Below, one piece after another: positions 40,306 through 50,009 of a stretch of DNA of 64,000 bases (the first letter of the stretch is position 1; the number at the start of each line of letters is the position of its first letter). The notes beneath the pieces were generated by a model. The model had not been told where the DNA came from. It saw only the letters and a program-made list of their open reading frames with translations, and did no database searches. The DNA comes from UBA11591 sp040220895. Lineage in GTDB: Bacteria > Bacteroidota > Bacteroidia > Flavobacteriales_E > Vicingaceae. The stretch is from the NCBI GenBank assembly GCA_040220895.1, contig JAVJVY010000020.1, positions 248,001 to 312,000 on the forward strand, in the 5' to 3' direction. Position numbers and translations under genes: made by a program.

Positions 40306-41484
40306 ATGAAAGAAGTATTTATCGTTTCCGCCGTCAGAACCCCTATGGGGTCATTTAATGGTTCGCTTTCAAGTGTTCCTGCAACCAGGCTTGGTGCCGC
40401 TGCAATAAAAGGTGCACTTGAAAAGGGAAAGGTAAAGGCCGAATGGGTTGACGAAGTTTTTATGGGTAATGTACTTCAGGCAGGACTTGGACAAGCTCCT
40501 GCCAGACAAGCCTCCATTTTTGCGGGAATCTCAGATAGTGTTCCGGCTACGACCATCAATAAAGTATGCGCCAGCGGAATGAAGGCATTATCAATCGCAG
40601 CGCAGTCAATTAAATCCGGAGATAATGATCTGGTTGTGGCAGGTGGTATGGAAAACATGTCCGCTACTCCACACTATCTGATTGGATCAAGAATGGGGTT
40701 TCGATTGGGAGACGCTAAACTAAAAGATGGCCTGGTTTTGGACGGTTTAACTGATGTTTATAATCAATACCATATGGGAAATGCCGCCGAACTCTGCGCA
40801 AAGGAATGTAACATTACGAGAAAAGACCAAGACGATTTTGCCATTGAATCATACAAGCGATCAGCTGCCGCATGGGATGCCGGTAAATTCGGTGATGAAA
40901 TAGTTCCTGTGCAGGTACCTCAGCGCAAAGGAGATCCGAAAATCGTTGATAGGGATGAGGAGTACACCAATGTCATAATGGAAAAAATTCCAAATCTGAA
41001 GCCAGTCTTTCAAGCGGAGGGAACAGTAACCGCTGCCAATGCTTCGACCATCAACGACGGTGCTTCTGCCTTGGTCTTGGTAAGTGGCGAAAAACTTAAG
41101 GAACTCAGTCTTATACCGATTGCCAAGATAGTTTCTTATGCTGATGCAGCTCAAAAACCGGAGTGGTTTACAACGGCCCCGTCCAAAGCACTTCCAATTG
41201 CATTGAAGAAAGCGGGACTTCGCAAAGAAGACATTGATTACTGGGAACTCAATGAGGCCTTTGCCGTCGTTGGATTGGCGAATATTAAGGAAATGGGGCT
41301 TGACCCTTCAAAAGTGGATGTGAATGGGGGTGCTGTCTCGCTGGGACATCCTTTGGGCTCTTCAGGATCAAGAATTATCGTGACCTTGATCAATGTGTTG
41401 AAGCAAAACAATGCCAAATACGGGGCGGCCGGCATTTGCAATGGTGGAGGTGGCGCATCGGCAATGATTATTGAGTCTGTTTGA
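40306..41484 (+). CDS. Acetyl-CoA C-acetyltransferase (thiolase)
   Basis: A 392-residue cytoplasmic enzyme that condenses two acetyl-CoA or cleaves 3-ketoacyl-CoA. The frame is open from 40267, but the ATG at 40306 gives the family start MKEVFIVSAVRTPMGSFNG. Catalytic residues are intact: Cys in NKVCASGMKAL near 88, His in NGGAVSLGHPLGSSG near 348 and Cys in AGICNGGGGASA near 378; NEAFAVVGLANIKEMG is also canonical. The length fits the family. It could serve ketogenesis, fatty-acid or amino-acid breakdown. The following NlpC/P60 gene is 65 bases downstream. Confidence 0.95.
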   Translation: MKEVFIVSAVRTPMGSFNGSLSSVPATRLGAAAIKGALEKGKVKAEWVDEVFMGNVLQAGLGQAPARQASIFAGISDSVPATTINKVCASGMKALSIAAQSIKSGDNDLVVAGGMENMSATPHYLIGSRMGFRLGDAKLKDGLVLDGLTDVYNQYHMGNAAELCAKECNITRKDQDDFAIESYKRSAAAWDAGKFGDEIVPVQVPQRKGDPKIVDRDEEYTNVIMEKIPNLKPVFQAEGTVTAANASTINDGASALVLVSGEKLKELSLIPIAKIVSYADAAQKPEWFTTAPSKALPIALKKAGLRKEDIDYWELNEAFAVVGLANIKEMGLDPSKVDVNGGAVSLGHPLGSSGSRIIVTLINVLKQNNAKYGAAGICNGGGGASAMIIESV

Positions 41485-41549
41485 TTTTTATAGAACCTTG
41501 CTCAAGTATCAAAAAGCCATTGCAATTACTTAACCTACGTTAAATACTG

Positions 41550-42338
41550 ATGAAGAAGCGAGCCATTTGTCTGCTAAGCTTGGTTCCATGCAGATCGGAA
41601 CCCAACGATCGCAGTGAAATGGTAAGCCAATTACTCTTTGGTGATCTGGTAGAAATAAAAGCTCAAAAAGACTCCTGGAGTAAAATCCTGATTATCGACG
41701 ATAATTATCAGGCCTGGGTCGATAGCAAACAATTACACCCTCTTGAATCGAAGGAATTTGAAAAGCTATTGAAAGCAAGAGTTTGTTTTTTAGAAGAGCT
41801 CCTTGTTCCATTGATCAACACAACAACAAATGAAATTCAAACGGTTCTTCTCGGTTCAAAAATTCGAGGGATTAAGGCTAAAAGTTCGAGCTTCTCGATT
41901 GATAAAGTGAATTATGTTTTGGAGGGAAAATGCCGGGCGACCGTAAAAATTATTAAACGAAAGCAACTGATTGAAGACGCCTTCACTTATATCAATACAC
42001 CTTACCTATGGGGCGGAAAATCTCCAATGGGTATCGATTGTTCTGGTTTCGTGCAAATGGTCTACGCTATGAATGGTCTCCGTTTGCCGCGCGATGCGAG
42101 TCAACAGGTTGAACTAGGCCACGCCTTGAGTTTTATCGAAGAGGCCGAAGATGGTGACTTGGCCTTTTTTGCTAACGCGGAAGGAAAGATCATCCATGTT
42201 GGCATCATGCTCTCTAACAATAGAATTATTCATGCATCGGGGAAAGTAAGAATTGACCGGATAGATCACCAGGGTATTTTTCGAGAAGACCTCAATGATT
42301 ATTCGCACAAATTGAGAATTATTAAAAAGATCATCTAG
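41550..42338 (+). CDS. NlpC/P60 family hydrolase with SH3-like N-terminus
   Basis: A 262-residue protein. Residues about 1-130 contain two SH3b-like modules (AICLLSLVPCRSEPNDRSEM, LVEIKAQKDSWSKILI), and 135-262 form the NlpC/P60 cysteine peptidase: catalytic Cys in GIDCSGFVQMVYAMNG near 165, His in KIIHVGIML near 215 and a third polar residue in HASGKVRIDR near 230. Such enzymes cut gamma-D-Glu-diamino-acid bonds in peptidoglycan. No clear signal peptide is seen, so it may act on recycled cytoplasmic muropeptides or be exported otherwise. Its stop directly abuts the flippase stop on the opposite strand. Confidence 0.9.
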   Translation: MKKRAICLLSLVPCRSEPNDRSEMVSQLLFGDLVEIKAQKDSWSKILIIDDNYQAWVDSKQLHPLESKEFEKLLKARVCFLEELLVPLINTTTNEIQTVLLGSKIRGIKAKSSSFSIDKVNYVLEGKCRATVKIIKRKQLIEDAFTYINTPYLWGGKSPMGIDCSGFVQMVYAMNGLRLPRDASQQVELGHALSFIEEAEDGDLAFFANAEGKIIHVGIMLSNNRIIHASGKVRIDRIDHQGIFREDLNDYSHKLRIIKKII

Positions 42339-43826
42339 CTATTTTCTTTTTTTCATTAAATCAAGGTAAGACTTCATCACGGACTTAATATCTTCAGAAA
42401 TTCCGGTGACATACAATGTTGTGAAATAAATCACACTTAATATCAATGAACGAAAGATCATATTCAATACAAAGTTCTCAAACGGAACTGGTAGTAATAC
42501 CGATACGATATAGGTGAATAGCAACAACAGCATTGCCCAAATAGTTTTCGATGTAAACGCGACCATCTTCAATTTTACTTTGATAAGAAAAAATTTAAAG
42601 GTGTGATATAGTACCACTGAAAGCATTGTGGCTAATGCTGCTCCCTCCAGTCCAAGAATGGGTATGAAAATAATGTTAGTGACAACAGTGAGAATGCCGA
42701 GCGCAATAGAGGCATAGGTATCATACCTGAAATATTTGGTAATCACAATGATGACTTGATTAATTCCGGTTAACATATTGAACAACACGCTCAAGCTAAG
42801 CAGCAACACTACCCATTTACCCTCAGAATAAATAGGTTTGAGCATGTGAAATAGGTCGTCTATATTGCACCATATAATAAGGAATACAAAGCCACCTGAA
42901 AGCAATTGATTTAAACAGCTCTTCTGATAGAGCAGTTCCATCTCTTTCATTTTTTTTTGTTTCCATAATTCGGCGACCACTGGCATTGAAATTCTATAGA
43001 TAGCCTGAGAAGGAACGTATATCACGGAACTGATGTAAAAGGCAATCTGGTATATGGATGTCGAAGAAAGTCCTAAAAGAAAGGTAATCATTATGATGTC
43101 GATCCTATTCACCAACATGGCCGAAAGGCCTGAAACAATTGTAAATAACCCATAATTGGTAACCACTTTGAGTATTCTTTTCCGTTGATTAAAAAATTCA
43201 AGGGACCATTTCAGTTCACCTAGTTTCCACAAGTAAACTAGCATTACCCCAAAATTTAAAATGTATGACGACAGATAAATGAATAAAAATTGATCGAAAT
43301 CGATAAGACCTGCATGGAATATCAAAATTTCAAGGATCCATATGAGCCGGATAAAAATGTTTTTGAGAAAATACGTCAGCACCGTTTTCTTCAGTGCCAT
43401 CAGGAATCCTTCGAGTAAATTTGTATATAGCATCAAGAAAGAAAGCCATATCACCCAGTTATAATGATCAAAGAATAAACTCGTCGCACTGCTGTACTGA
43501 GAGCTGATTGGCTGTCTAAGCAGAAGATAGATCAAGGTAGTCAATACAAAGCCAACCAGAACAAGTATGCCGTTGAATAGTAAAAATCCTTTATGGCGTT
43601 TGTCATCTGACTTGAAAAAAGGGAAAAACCGAATAATTACTTTGAATGCTCCGATTGAACTTAGATTGACATATATACCAGCAATTGCGAAAAGCACCCT
43701 TGTTAATCCATATTGCTCAGCATCAAGAATTTCGGTGAATAAGAATACAGAACTAAAGTATCCAAGCACAATACCTGCGTACTGGATAATGGAATTGTTT
43801 ACACTCTGTTTTTGAACCTCTCCCAT
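42339..43826 (-). CDS. Polysaccharide flippase (Wzx/MATE-like oligosaccharide transporter)
   Basis: A 495-residue integral membrane protein with about 12-14 hydrophobic helices. Opening residues SIIQYAGIVLGYFSSVFLFT followed by EILDAEQYGLTRVLFAIAGI match the start of Polysacc_synt/oligosaccharide flippase proteins; SGLSAMLVNRIDIIMITFLL near 232 is the expected helix 7 region with charged membrane residues. It should move lipid-linked sugar units across the inner membrane. It lies at the edge of the glycan cluster, divergent from the YfhO gene with 129 bases between them. Confidence 0.88.
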   Translation of the reverse strand: MGEVQKQSVNNSIIQYAGIVLGYFSSVFLFTEILDAEQYGLTRVLFAIAGIYVNLSSIGAFKVIIRFFPFFKSDDKRHKGFLLFNGILVLVGFVLTTLIYLLLRQPISSQYSSATSLFFDHYNWVIWLSFLMLYTNLLEGFLMALKKTVLTYFLKNIFIRLIWILEILIFHAGLIDFDQFLFIYLSSYILNFGVMLVYLWKLGELKWSLEFFNQRKRILKVVTNYGLFTIVSGLSAMLVNRIDIIMITFLLGLSSTSIYQIAFYISSVIYVPSQAIYRISMPVVAELWKQKKMKEMELLYQKSCLNQLLSGGFVFLIIWCNIDDLFHMLKPIYSEGKWVVLLLSLSVLFNMLTGINQVIIVITKYFRYDTYASIALGILTVVTNIIFIPILGLEGAALATMLSVVLYHTFKFFLIKVKLKMVAFTSKTIWAMLLLLFTYIVSVLLPVPFENFVLNMIFRSLILSVIYFTTLYVTGISEDIKSVMKSYLDLMKKRK

Positions 43827-43955
43827 TGGATGCGATTTGAAGCAAAAATGAACAAATTCAAATTGCTATTCCTTATTTGTAAAAGATAATTCTTTTGTTT
43901 GAAAAAGGTCAAAAGAGTACATTTGACGGCCTTTAAACACCTTATAGATTAACAG

Positions 43956-46394
43956 ATGAACGATTTTTTTACTGCCGTTAAACCGCATCTTCTTGCAATT
44001 GCAATTGGTTTGCTGATTTTGTTCACCTACTTCCCTTCTGTCTTTCTGGAATCAAAGGTAATCGACATGGGAGATATCAAGCGCTCCCTCTCCACGTCAA
44101 AAGAAATAAGGGACTTTCGCGATGACACAGGAATCGAACCACTGTGGACCAATTCACAATTTGGTGGCATGCCTGCTTATCAAATGAACACTAGGTATCC
44201 TAATAATTGGATCGGACAACTTGAACCTTATTCTAAATTGAAGCTCCCTTCGGGGCTCGGCCTTATCTTTATGCTTTTTCTCGGTTTTTATTTTTTGTCA
44301 GTTTATCTCAAGAATGATACCTGGATATCCGTAATTGGTGCTTTTGCCTTCGCATTTTCCACCTACTTCATCGTATCGCTTGAGGGAGGGCATACCGGTA
44401 AATTACGCGTGATCGGTTATATGGCGTTGGTACTTACCGGGGTCCTCATGACCATGCGCGGTCATAAGTTTCTAGGCAGCGCTTTGACCTGTATTTTTCT
44501 GTCCCTTGCCATAAACGCCAACCACTTCCAAATTACCTATTACCTGGCATTAATGATCATGGCGTATATGATCATTGAATTCATCTATCATTTCAAAGAG
44601 AAGCTGGTAAAGTCTTATTTAATAAAATCAGCTTTCCTGGTATTTGCAGCTCTTTTAGCAGTTGGCCCTAATACTTCAAGATTATGGACAACCCAGGATT
44701 ACGCAAAGGAGACCATGCGGGGCGGACAAAGTGAGTTGACCGATTATCAGGATGCAAAAAGCGGCGGTTTGGAAAAAGATTACGCGATGCGCTGGAGTTA
44801 TGGAATAACTGAAACCATGACATTTCTGATCCCTGACTTCTATGGCCGCTCTTCTACTGCCTCGTTGAAAGAAGATTCCAATACAGGCAAGGAACTTAAA
44901 AAAAGAGGAATCCCGAAAAATCAACTTTCAAACATTTTAAAGTACTTACCATTGTATTGGGGCGACCAGCCCTTTGTCCAAGGTCCGGTATTCATGGGGT
45001 CATTGATCATCTTTTTATTTGTATTGAGCATATTTATTGTCAAAGGCAGAATCAAGGTTTGGCTAATAGTGTGTACCATATTTTCCGTGGTACTGTCATG
45101 GGGAAGTAATTTTGAAGTAGTCACTGATCTATTCTTCTATTACTTTCCTCTCTACAATAAATTTAGGACACCCTCTATGTTTCTTTCATTGACCTGTTTG
45201 ACCATTCCGCTGCTAGCTATGCTTGCACTTGGAAAACTTATAGAGTCGCCTAATACCGCACAATCTTATTTACCTGAAATAAAAAAGGCCTTCTATATCA
45301 CAGGGGGTATTTGCTTATTCTTTGCTCTTTTTGGGACGAGTTTATTCTCTTTCAGCGGTAGCTCTGATGGCCAATTACCTGAGGGATGGCCCATTGAATC
45401 ACTCATTGAGGATCGAAAAGATCTAATGGTTTTTGGAGCTTTCAAGGCACTGTTTTTTGTGAGTGCAGGATTTGGGATGCTTTTGTATTACTCCAGGAAT
45501 AAATTGAGTAAAAAATACCTGATCCTTGGCCTAGGACTTTTGGTAGCAGTTGACATCTGGTCGGTTGATAAAACTTATCTCAATGAGGATAACCTCGTGA
45601 AAAGAAGATCTGTAGATGATTTTTATGTTGATACGCCCATTGACCAATTGATCTTGCAAGACAAAGGCATTCACTATCGGGTTTTTAACGTCGCCGGCAA
45701 CCCTTTTAATGATGCCATGACATCATTTCATCACAAGTCCGTTGGCGGTTACCACGGAGCAAAACTGATTCGATATCAGGACATGATAGATCGTCATTTG
45801 TCAAAAAATAACTCCAAGGCGCTGGACATGCTGAATACTAAGTACTACATCATATCTAACCGAGAGACCGGTCAAAGAGAGGTGCGACAAAATCCAAATG
45901 CCTTAGGGAATGCCTGGTTTGTTGATTCAGTGATATGGGCTCAAAATGCAGATGAAGAGATTGAATTACTCAACCAATTCCAGCCGTCAAAAGAAGTGGT
46001 AATTGATGAGCGATTCAGGGATTATTCAATAGGTTTAGATCTCAATTCGGAAAAATCCACCATAGTCCTTAACGATTATCAGCCGAACAAGCTCACCTAC
46101 CAGGCTTCTGTTTACGGGGGTGATCAATTTGCCGTGTTCTCAGAAATATATTACGAAGGAACTGATCATGACTGGAAAGCGAAAATAGATGGAAAAGACA
46201 TCCAACATATTCGGGTAAACTACTTGCTTAGAGGACTTACCGTTCCCTCTGGAGATCACACCATTGAATTCAGCTTTGAGCCTAGATCTTACTTCGAAGG
46301 GGAGCGATTATCACTGATCTTCTCAATACTGGTTTTTTCTTATTTGTTTTTTGCCATATTTATGGAATACCGCAGCAGGCAAATTGGCAATTAA
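43956..46394 (+). CDS. YfhO-family integral membrane protein
   Basis: An 812-residue protein with about a dozen membrane helices in the first 530 residues and one near the C-terminus, with a large soluble domain between (about 540-780). Marks seen: LFTYFPSVFLESKVIDMGDI near 22, NSQFGGMPAYQMNTRYPNN near 65, VSLEGGHTGKLRVIGYMALV near 135 and MLNTKYYIISNRETGQREV near 625. This is the bacterial YfhO family, thought to act as GT-C-type glycosyltransferases or in glycosylation of lipoteichoic acid in Firmicutes; in Bacteroidota the substrate is unknown. It is on the plus strand, opposite to most of the glycan cluster, and convergent with the GT4 gene six bases away. Confidence 0.87.
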   Translation: MNDFFTAVKPHLLAIAIGLLILFTYFPSVFLESKVIDMGDIKRSLSTSKEIRDFRDDTGIEPLWTNSQFGGMPAYQMNTRYPNNWIGQLEPYSKLKLPSGLGLIFMLFLGFYFLSVYLKNDTWISVIGAFAFAFSTYFIVSLEGGHTGKLRVIGYMALVLTGVLMTMRGHKFLGSALTCIFLSLAINANHFQITYYLALMIMAYMIIEFIYHFKEKLVKSYLIKSAFLVFAALLAVGPNTSRLWTTQDYAKETMRGGQSELTDYQDAKSGGLEKDYAMRWSYGITETMTFLIPDFYGRSSTASLKEDSNTGKELKKRGIPKNQLSNILKYLPLYWGDQPFVQGPVFMGSLIIFLFVLSIFIVKGRIKVWLIVCTIFSVVLSWGSNFEVVTDLFFYYFPLYNKFRTPSMFLSLTCLTIPLLAMLALGKLIESPNTAQSYLPEIKKAFYITGGICLFFALFGTSLFSFSGSSDGQLPEGWPIESLIEDRKDLMVFGAFKALFFVSAGFGMLLYYSRNKLSKKYLILGLGLLVAVDIWSVDKTYLNEDNLVKRRSVDDFYVDTPIDQLILQDKGIHYRVFNVAGNPFNDAMTSFHHKSVGGYHGAKLIRYQDMIDRHLSKNNSKALDMLNTKYYIISNRETGQREVRQNPNALGNAWFVDSVIWAQNADEEIELLNQFQPSKEVVIDERFRDYSIGLDLNSEKSTIVLNDYQPNKLTYQASVYGGDQFAVFSEIYYEGTDHDWKAKIDGKDIQHIRVNYLLRGLTVPSGDHTIEFSFEPRSYFEGERLSLIFSILVFSYLFFAIFMEYRSRQIGN

Positions 46395-46400
46395 ATAAAA

Positions 46401-47699
46401 TCAGGTTATCATGTCCTCGAGCATTTTGCATAAAACTGCTGTCAGCTCCACCCGGCTATATTTTTTCGTGGCCTCTTCATTGTAAACAGGATAATGATTT
46501 TGATCTCCTAGCAATTCATTAGATAAGAACTTTGCAATTCCACTTGAGTCATTGAATTCAAAAATACAACCTGATCCGGTTTCCTTTAAGATTTTAGCAC
46601 TATCTCCAGTTGTACTTCCTATTGCCAATATGGTTTTTTTAGCAGCCAAGTATTCATAAAGTTTGCCCGGGATAACTCCATTGATGTTAGGTGTGTTATT
46701 CAAAGGCAGCAGCAAAACATCGGCATTAAAAAGATGAGTAATCACCTCTTTATGTGGTAAATGGGGTATATGTTCAATGCATTTATATAGACCGAAGGCT
46801 TCAATTTCTTTAAAAACTGAAATATCCGTAGGACCTATTAATTTGACTCTGATTTTACGGCCGCGATTCGCATTGGCATTAATTTCTGAAAGTGCCTTCC
46901 AAAAGGCATGTGGGTTTCTATCGGCATTCAAAGAACCAATATGGAGTATGATCAATTCGGCATTTTCTGAGGTCGATTTTACGCTTTTAAAATCTTCCGG
47001 GTCGAAGCCATTTGTTATTACTTCTGGCCGAACCCCGGTTTTTTCTTGAAAATCGTGAGCCCAACTCCAGCTGACGGTAATAACTTTGTCGGCCTCTTTC
47101 AACACTGACCTCTCCAGAGAATGATGGCTTCGGTCGGCCATCCTAGTGAGCTTTAGTTTTTCATAATAATCGATGTTAGTCCATGGATCCCTAAAATCCG
47201 CCAACCATTTTATTCCTGTTGCACGCTTGACGTTTCTGGCAATAAGGTGATTGGAATGTGGCGGGCCCGTTGAAATTAGTACATCAATCTTATTATTCTT
47301 TAGGTAGCGTATAATATTTCTTTCCGATGGTCTGATCCAAAATCGCTTTGCATCAGGTATAAACAAATTTCCACGTATCCAGACGGAAATCTTTTGAAGC
47401 AAGCTATTTGCATTCGATTCCTGAAGGAAACCAGGCTGGATCTTTTCTTCACTTTTCCTGCCGATTATTCTTTTATAGGCATTGAAAGGTTCCCAAATAG
47501 ATGTCTTAATTACCCTCAGGCCTTCAGGTATTTCATCTAATAAAGACTCATCAAAATTTGAAAACTCTGGATTTAAAGGGGTAAAAATAACCGGTTCCCA
47601 GCCGTAATCTCTCATATATCGAACAAACTTCAACCAACGCTGGACACCTCCTCCGCCTGCTGGTGGCCAATAATACGTGATAATCAAGGCTTTAGGCAT
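46401..47699 (-). CDS. GT4-type glycosyltransferase
   Basis: A 432-residue GT-B fold enzyme. The N-terminal domain starts with LIITYYWPPAGGGGVQRWLK, the glycine-rich donor/acceptor loop of a common Bacteroidota GT4 subfamily; DVLISTGPPHSNHLIA near 136 and KWLADFRDPWTNI near 162 also belong to it. The C-terminal domain has ELIILHIGSLNADRNPHAFW near 252 and the nucleotide-sugar E-x7-E region GKLYEYLAAKKTILAIGS near 347. It is cytoplasmic or membrane-associated. It overlaps the upstream heparinase-like gene by eight bases, so they are cotranslated. The sugar cannot be told. Confidence 0.9.
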   Translation of the reverse strand: MPKALIITYYWPPAGGGGVQRWLKFVRYMRDYGWEPVIFTPLNPEFSNFDESLLDEIPEGLRVIKTSIWEPFNAYKRIIGRKSEEKIQPGFLQESNANSLLQKISVWIRGNLFIPDAKRFWIRPSERNIIRYLKNNKIDVLISTGPPHSNHLIARNVKRATGIKWLADFRDPWTNIDYYEKLKLTRMADRSHHSLERSVLKEADKVITVSWSWAHDFQEKTGVRPEVITNGFDPEDFKSVKSTSENAELIILHIGSLNADRNPHAFWKALSEINANANRGRKIRVKLIGPTDISVFKEIEAFGLYKCIEHIPHLPHKEVITHLFNADVLLLPLNNTPNINGVIPGKLYEYLAAKKTILAIGSTTGDSAKILKETGSGCIFEFNDSSGIAKFLSNELLGDQNHYPVYNEEATKKYSRVELTAVLCKMLEDMIT

Positions 47700-49683
47700 A
47701 GGTATTTGTCATTTTACCATAGCCGTTGGAATAGAAAATGTCAGGAAAAAAGTTGGTTTCGAATGGTTTGTTGGAATAGTCAATAATGCTGATAAGACCT
47801 TCGTCTATGGTCCAACTCCGCACATGAACTACGTCGTCATATGTCATTCTTAGGGCTATTGAATTAGCCGCTGACTCTAAAAGAGAGACTTTCGTTCTTG
47901 GTTTCATCCTGAACACCCCGGGGGCGCCAGCAATCCATGTGTTCTGCTCTTTACCATGTTGTGGTGCATTATGCGCTTTTACTGACCGGTATTTATTTCT
48001 GATCGTTGGAATTCCAGTATAGGTGAATGATCCAGGATCCCTGAAGAAGGATTTGTCATTAATAATCACTTCAAAACTAAGCTTATCGTTATGACCATGG
48101 GGCCAGTATTGCTTTACGTGCCTGTTCATGCCATTTATAACGATCCGAAGTTCACTGCATTCAAGAATGTATATTCCTCCATAAGGGTATAGCTTCTTAA
48201 AAACTTTACTTCTATTGGCCGAAATGCCGGGAATGTTGATGTGCGATTTGGCTTTAAAATTCAATCCACCAACGTAGTCCATGCCAGTATTGTAGGTGAT
48301 AGATAATATCGGTAATTTAGGGATATTAAGTATAGAACCTTTGGTGATTTGCTGAATTATATTCCCTGTAACAGACCTATCATGTTCAATACCAAACAGC
48401 GACCTACATGCGTTAAGCACTGGTGTGTAATTCATTAGGTCTTCATCTGGAATGACCTCACTTTCGAAATGATTTTTTTGTCGGTAATTGCGACCGTACT
48501 GATCTGTATTCAGTAAAATATAGTTTGGCTCAAGCTTCAATAAACGCGCACTATCGTTATCTCCGAACTGTATCAATCTACCGTCCTTGGTTGTTATCTC
48601 ATCAAGGAAGACATAAGCACGGAATATTTTTTCTATTGCATTTTGGTGCTGTTTATAATTTAATGAGTCATACTTTAATTTATTATCAATTTGCAAACGC
48701 TTTATAAGGGCCAATCCGTAAACACTCATTTCCAGGCTGAAAGCGTGATAAGTCGTTGATGATTCAAAATTCACTCCGTCATCCAAAAATTGCTTATCTA
48801 CTTCTTTGACAAATACATCGGCAAATTTTAACAGCGAGGCATTCATTTTTTCTTCATCGAAGCGAAAAGCAGTAAATAATAAACCAACAATATTTGACAA
48901 ATAATGATTGTTACCCAAGCCACTTTTATGTTCAAGATGCTCTAAGATGTATTGGTGATGTTCAATTAGAGACTGGTTCAAAATGTTTTCAAATTCATCA
49001 CTTTCCTTTCGTTTTTCAATCGAATCTATAAGTTCGCTGGCAAATAGAAAGTTTATAGCCCGAATGGCAACTTCCATGGGTGAAGACCAATGTATTCCCT
49101 CTCCAGGTCGATTATTTATAATAAAATCTAGAATTTGGCACTTTACCTCAGAAATTACTTCTTTGGAAAATGCACCACCCAACAATTGTAGAATCATGTG
49201 TTGCATCCTGCTAAATTCCCAGGCGTACTTTATATCAAAAACCGTATTAACCGATTCCGCCTCAAGAAGTTTAATCATTTTCGTATCCGACTCCAGAATC
49301 TCCCATTTTAACATATTATACGAAGGGTCAATTGAACGTAGTAAAGAAATTGTTTTTGTTTCTTCATATTTGGCAGGTGCGGAATCACTATTAAGATTCC
49401 AGAGATACGAGAAGACACAAAACATATGACTTTTGCTATTCAAATAGGTTTCATGAATTCCATCACGCATTTCAATTCCCCCCCCATCCACATGAAATGA
49501 CAATCTTCTAATTGATCCTCCAATTTTAACCGAATGGCTCAACCCCAGACCGATTGTATTTCTCACCCTTTGAAAAGGAATCAAAACCAGCAAGTTAAGT
49601 GCCTTCTTTATCACATATTTAATGGGGGTATTGCATATGTCAGAAAGCAATAGCTGAAGTTTCAGTTTTACAATTTGAAACAT
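47692..49683 (-). CDS. Heparinase II/III-like (alginate-lyase-type) protein
   Basis: A 663-residue protein. Residues about 90-380 form an alpha-helical toroid (KYAWEFSRMQHMILQLLGGA near 152, HWSSPMEVAIRAINFLFASE near 198, SGLGNNHYLSNIVGLLFTAF near 255, DGVNFESSTTYHAFSLEMSV near 302); about 400-660 form the beta-sandwich of Heparinase_II_III with HVKQYWPHGHNDKLSFEVII near 541 and RDPGSFTYTGIPTIRNKYRS near 570. The catalytic-type Asn/His/Tyr set of these lyases appears present. No signal peptide is visible. Such proteins are common in exopolysaccharide clusters, where they may trim or modify the polymer. It overlaps the GT4 gene downstream. Confidence 0.88.
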   Translation of the reverse strand: MFQIVKLKLQLLLSDICNTPIKYVIKKALNLLVLIPFQRVRNTIGLGLSHSVKIGGSIRRLSFHVDGGGIEMRDGIHETYLNSKSHMFCVFSYLWNLNSDSAPAKYEETKTISLLRSIDPSYNMLKWEILESDTKMIKLLEAESVNTVFDIKYAWEFSRMQHMILQLLGGAFSKEVISEVKCQILDFIINNRPGEGIHWSSPMEVAIRAINFLFASELIDSIEKRKESDEFENILNQSLIEHHQYILEHLEHKSGLGNNHYLSNIVGLLFTAFRFDEEKMNASLLKFADVFVKEVDKQFLDDGVNFESSTTYHAFSLEMSVYGLALIKRLQIDNKLKYDSLNYKQHQNAIEKIFRAYVFLDEITTKDGRLIQFGDNDSARLLKLEPNYILLNTDQYGRNYRQKNHFESEVIPDEDLMNYTPVLNACRSLFGIEHDRSVTGNIIQQITKGSILNIPKLPILSITYNTGMDYVGGLNFKAKSHINIPGISANRSKVFKKLYPYGGIYILECSELRIVINGMNRHVKQYWPHGHNDKLSFEVIINDKSFFRDPGSFTYTGIPTIRNKYRSVKAHNAPQHGKEQNTWIAGAPGVFRMKPRTKVSLLESAANSIALRMTYDDVVHVRSWTIDEGLISIIDYSNKPFETNFFPDIFYSNGYGKMTNTYA

Positions 49684-50009
49684 ATTTCTAACCTAGGTTT
49701 ATGAAGCGAAATACTCTATTGCCTTTAGGGTGTTTTTTTCGAAATTGAAGTAGGTTGATATGAAAAATATTGTAAGACAGATAAATGTTTTTTTAACACT
49801 AATCGTTGCTCGATTCAGTTTAGGGCAATAATCAAATTTAGCTTGTAATTAACAGCTAATCCATTATTATAAAAATAATTTTGCATTTTTTTTAATAAAG
49901 TTTTAAAGGATATCACTTAACGATTTTTTATTTGTGTCGACAATTATGTTCAGATTAATGTTTAGAAATCACCAATTATTTAACTATTCAATCCAACTAG
50001 GAACAATTA
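49684..50009. other. AT-rich intergenic stretch within the glycan cluster
   Basis: About 326 bases, clearly more AT-rich than most of the window. The plus strand holds a 23-codon frame (49760-49831) reading MKNIVRQINVFLTLIVARFS and ending LGQ-stop, like a bare signal peptide; nothing continues it. No terminator or repeat is recognised. A promoter for the heparinase-like and GT4 genes may lie here. Confidence 0.5.
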
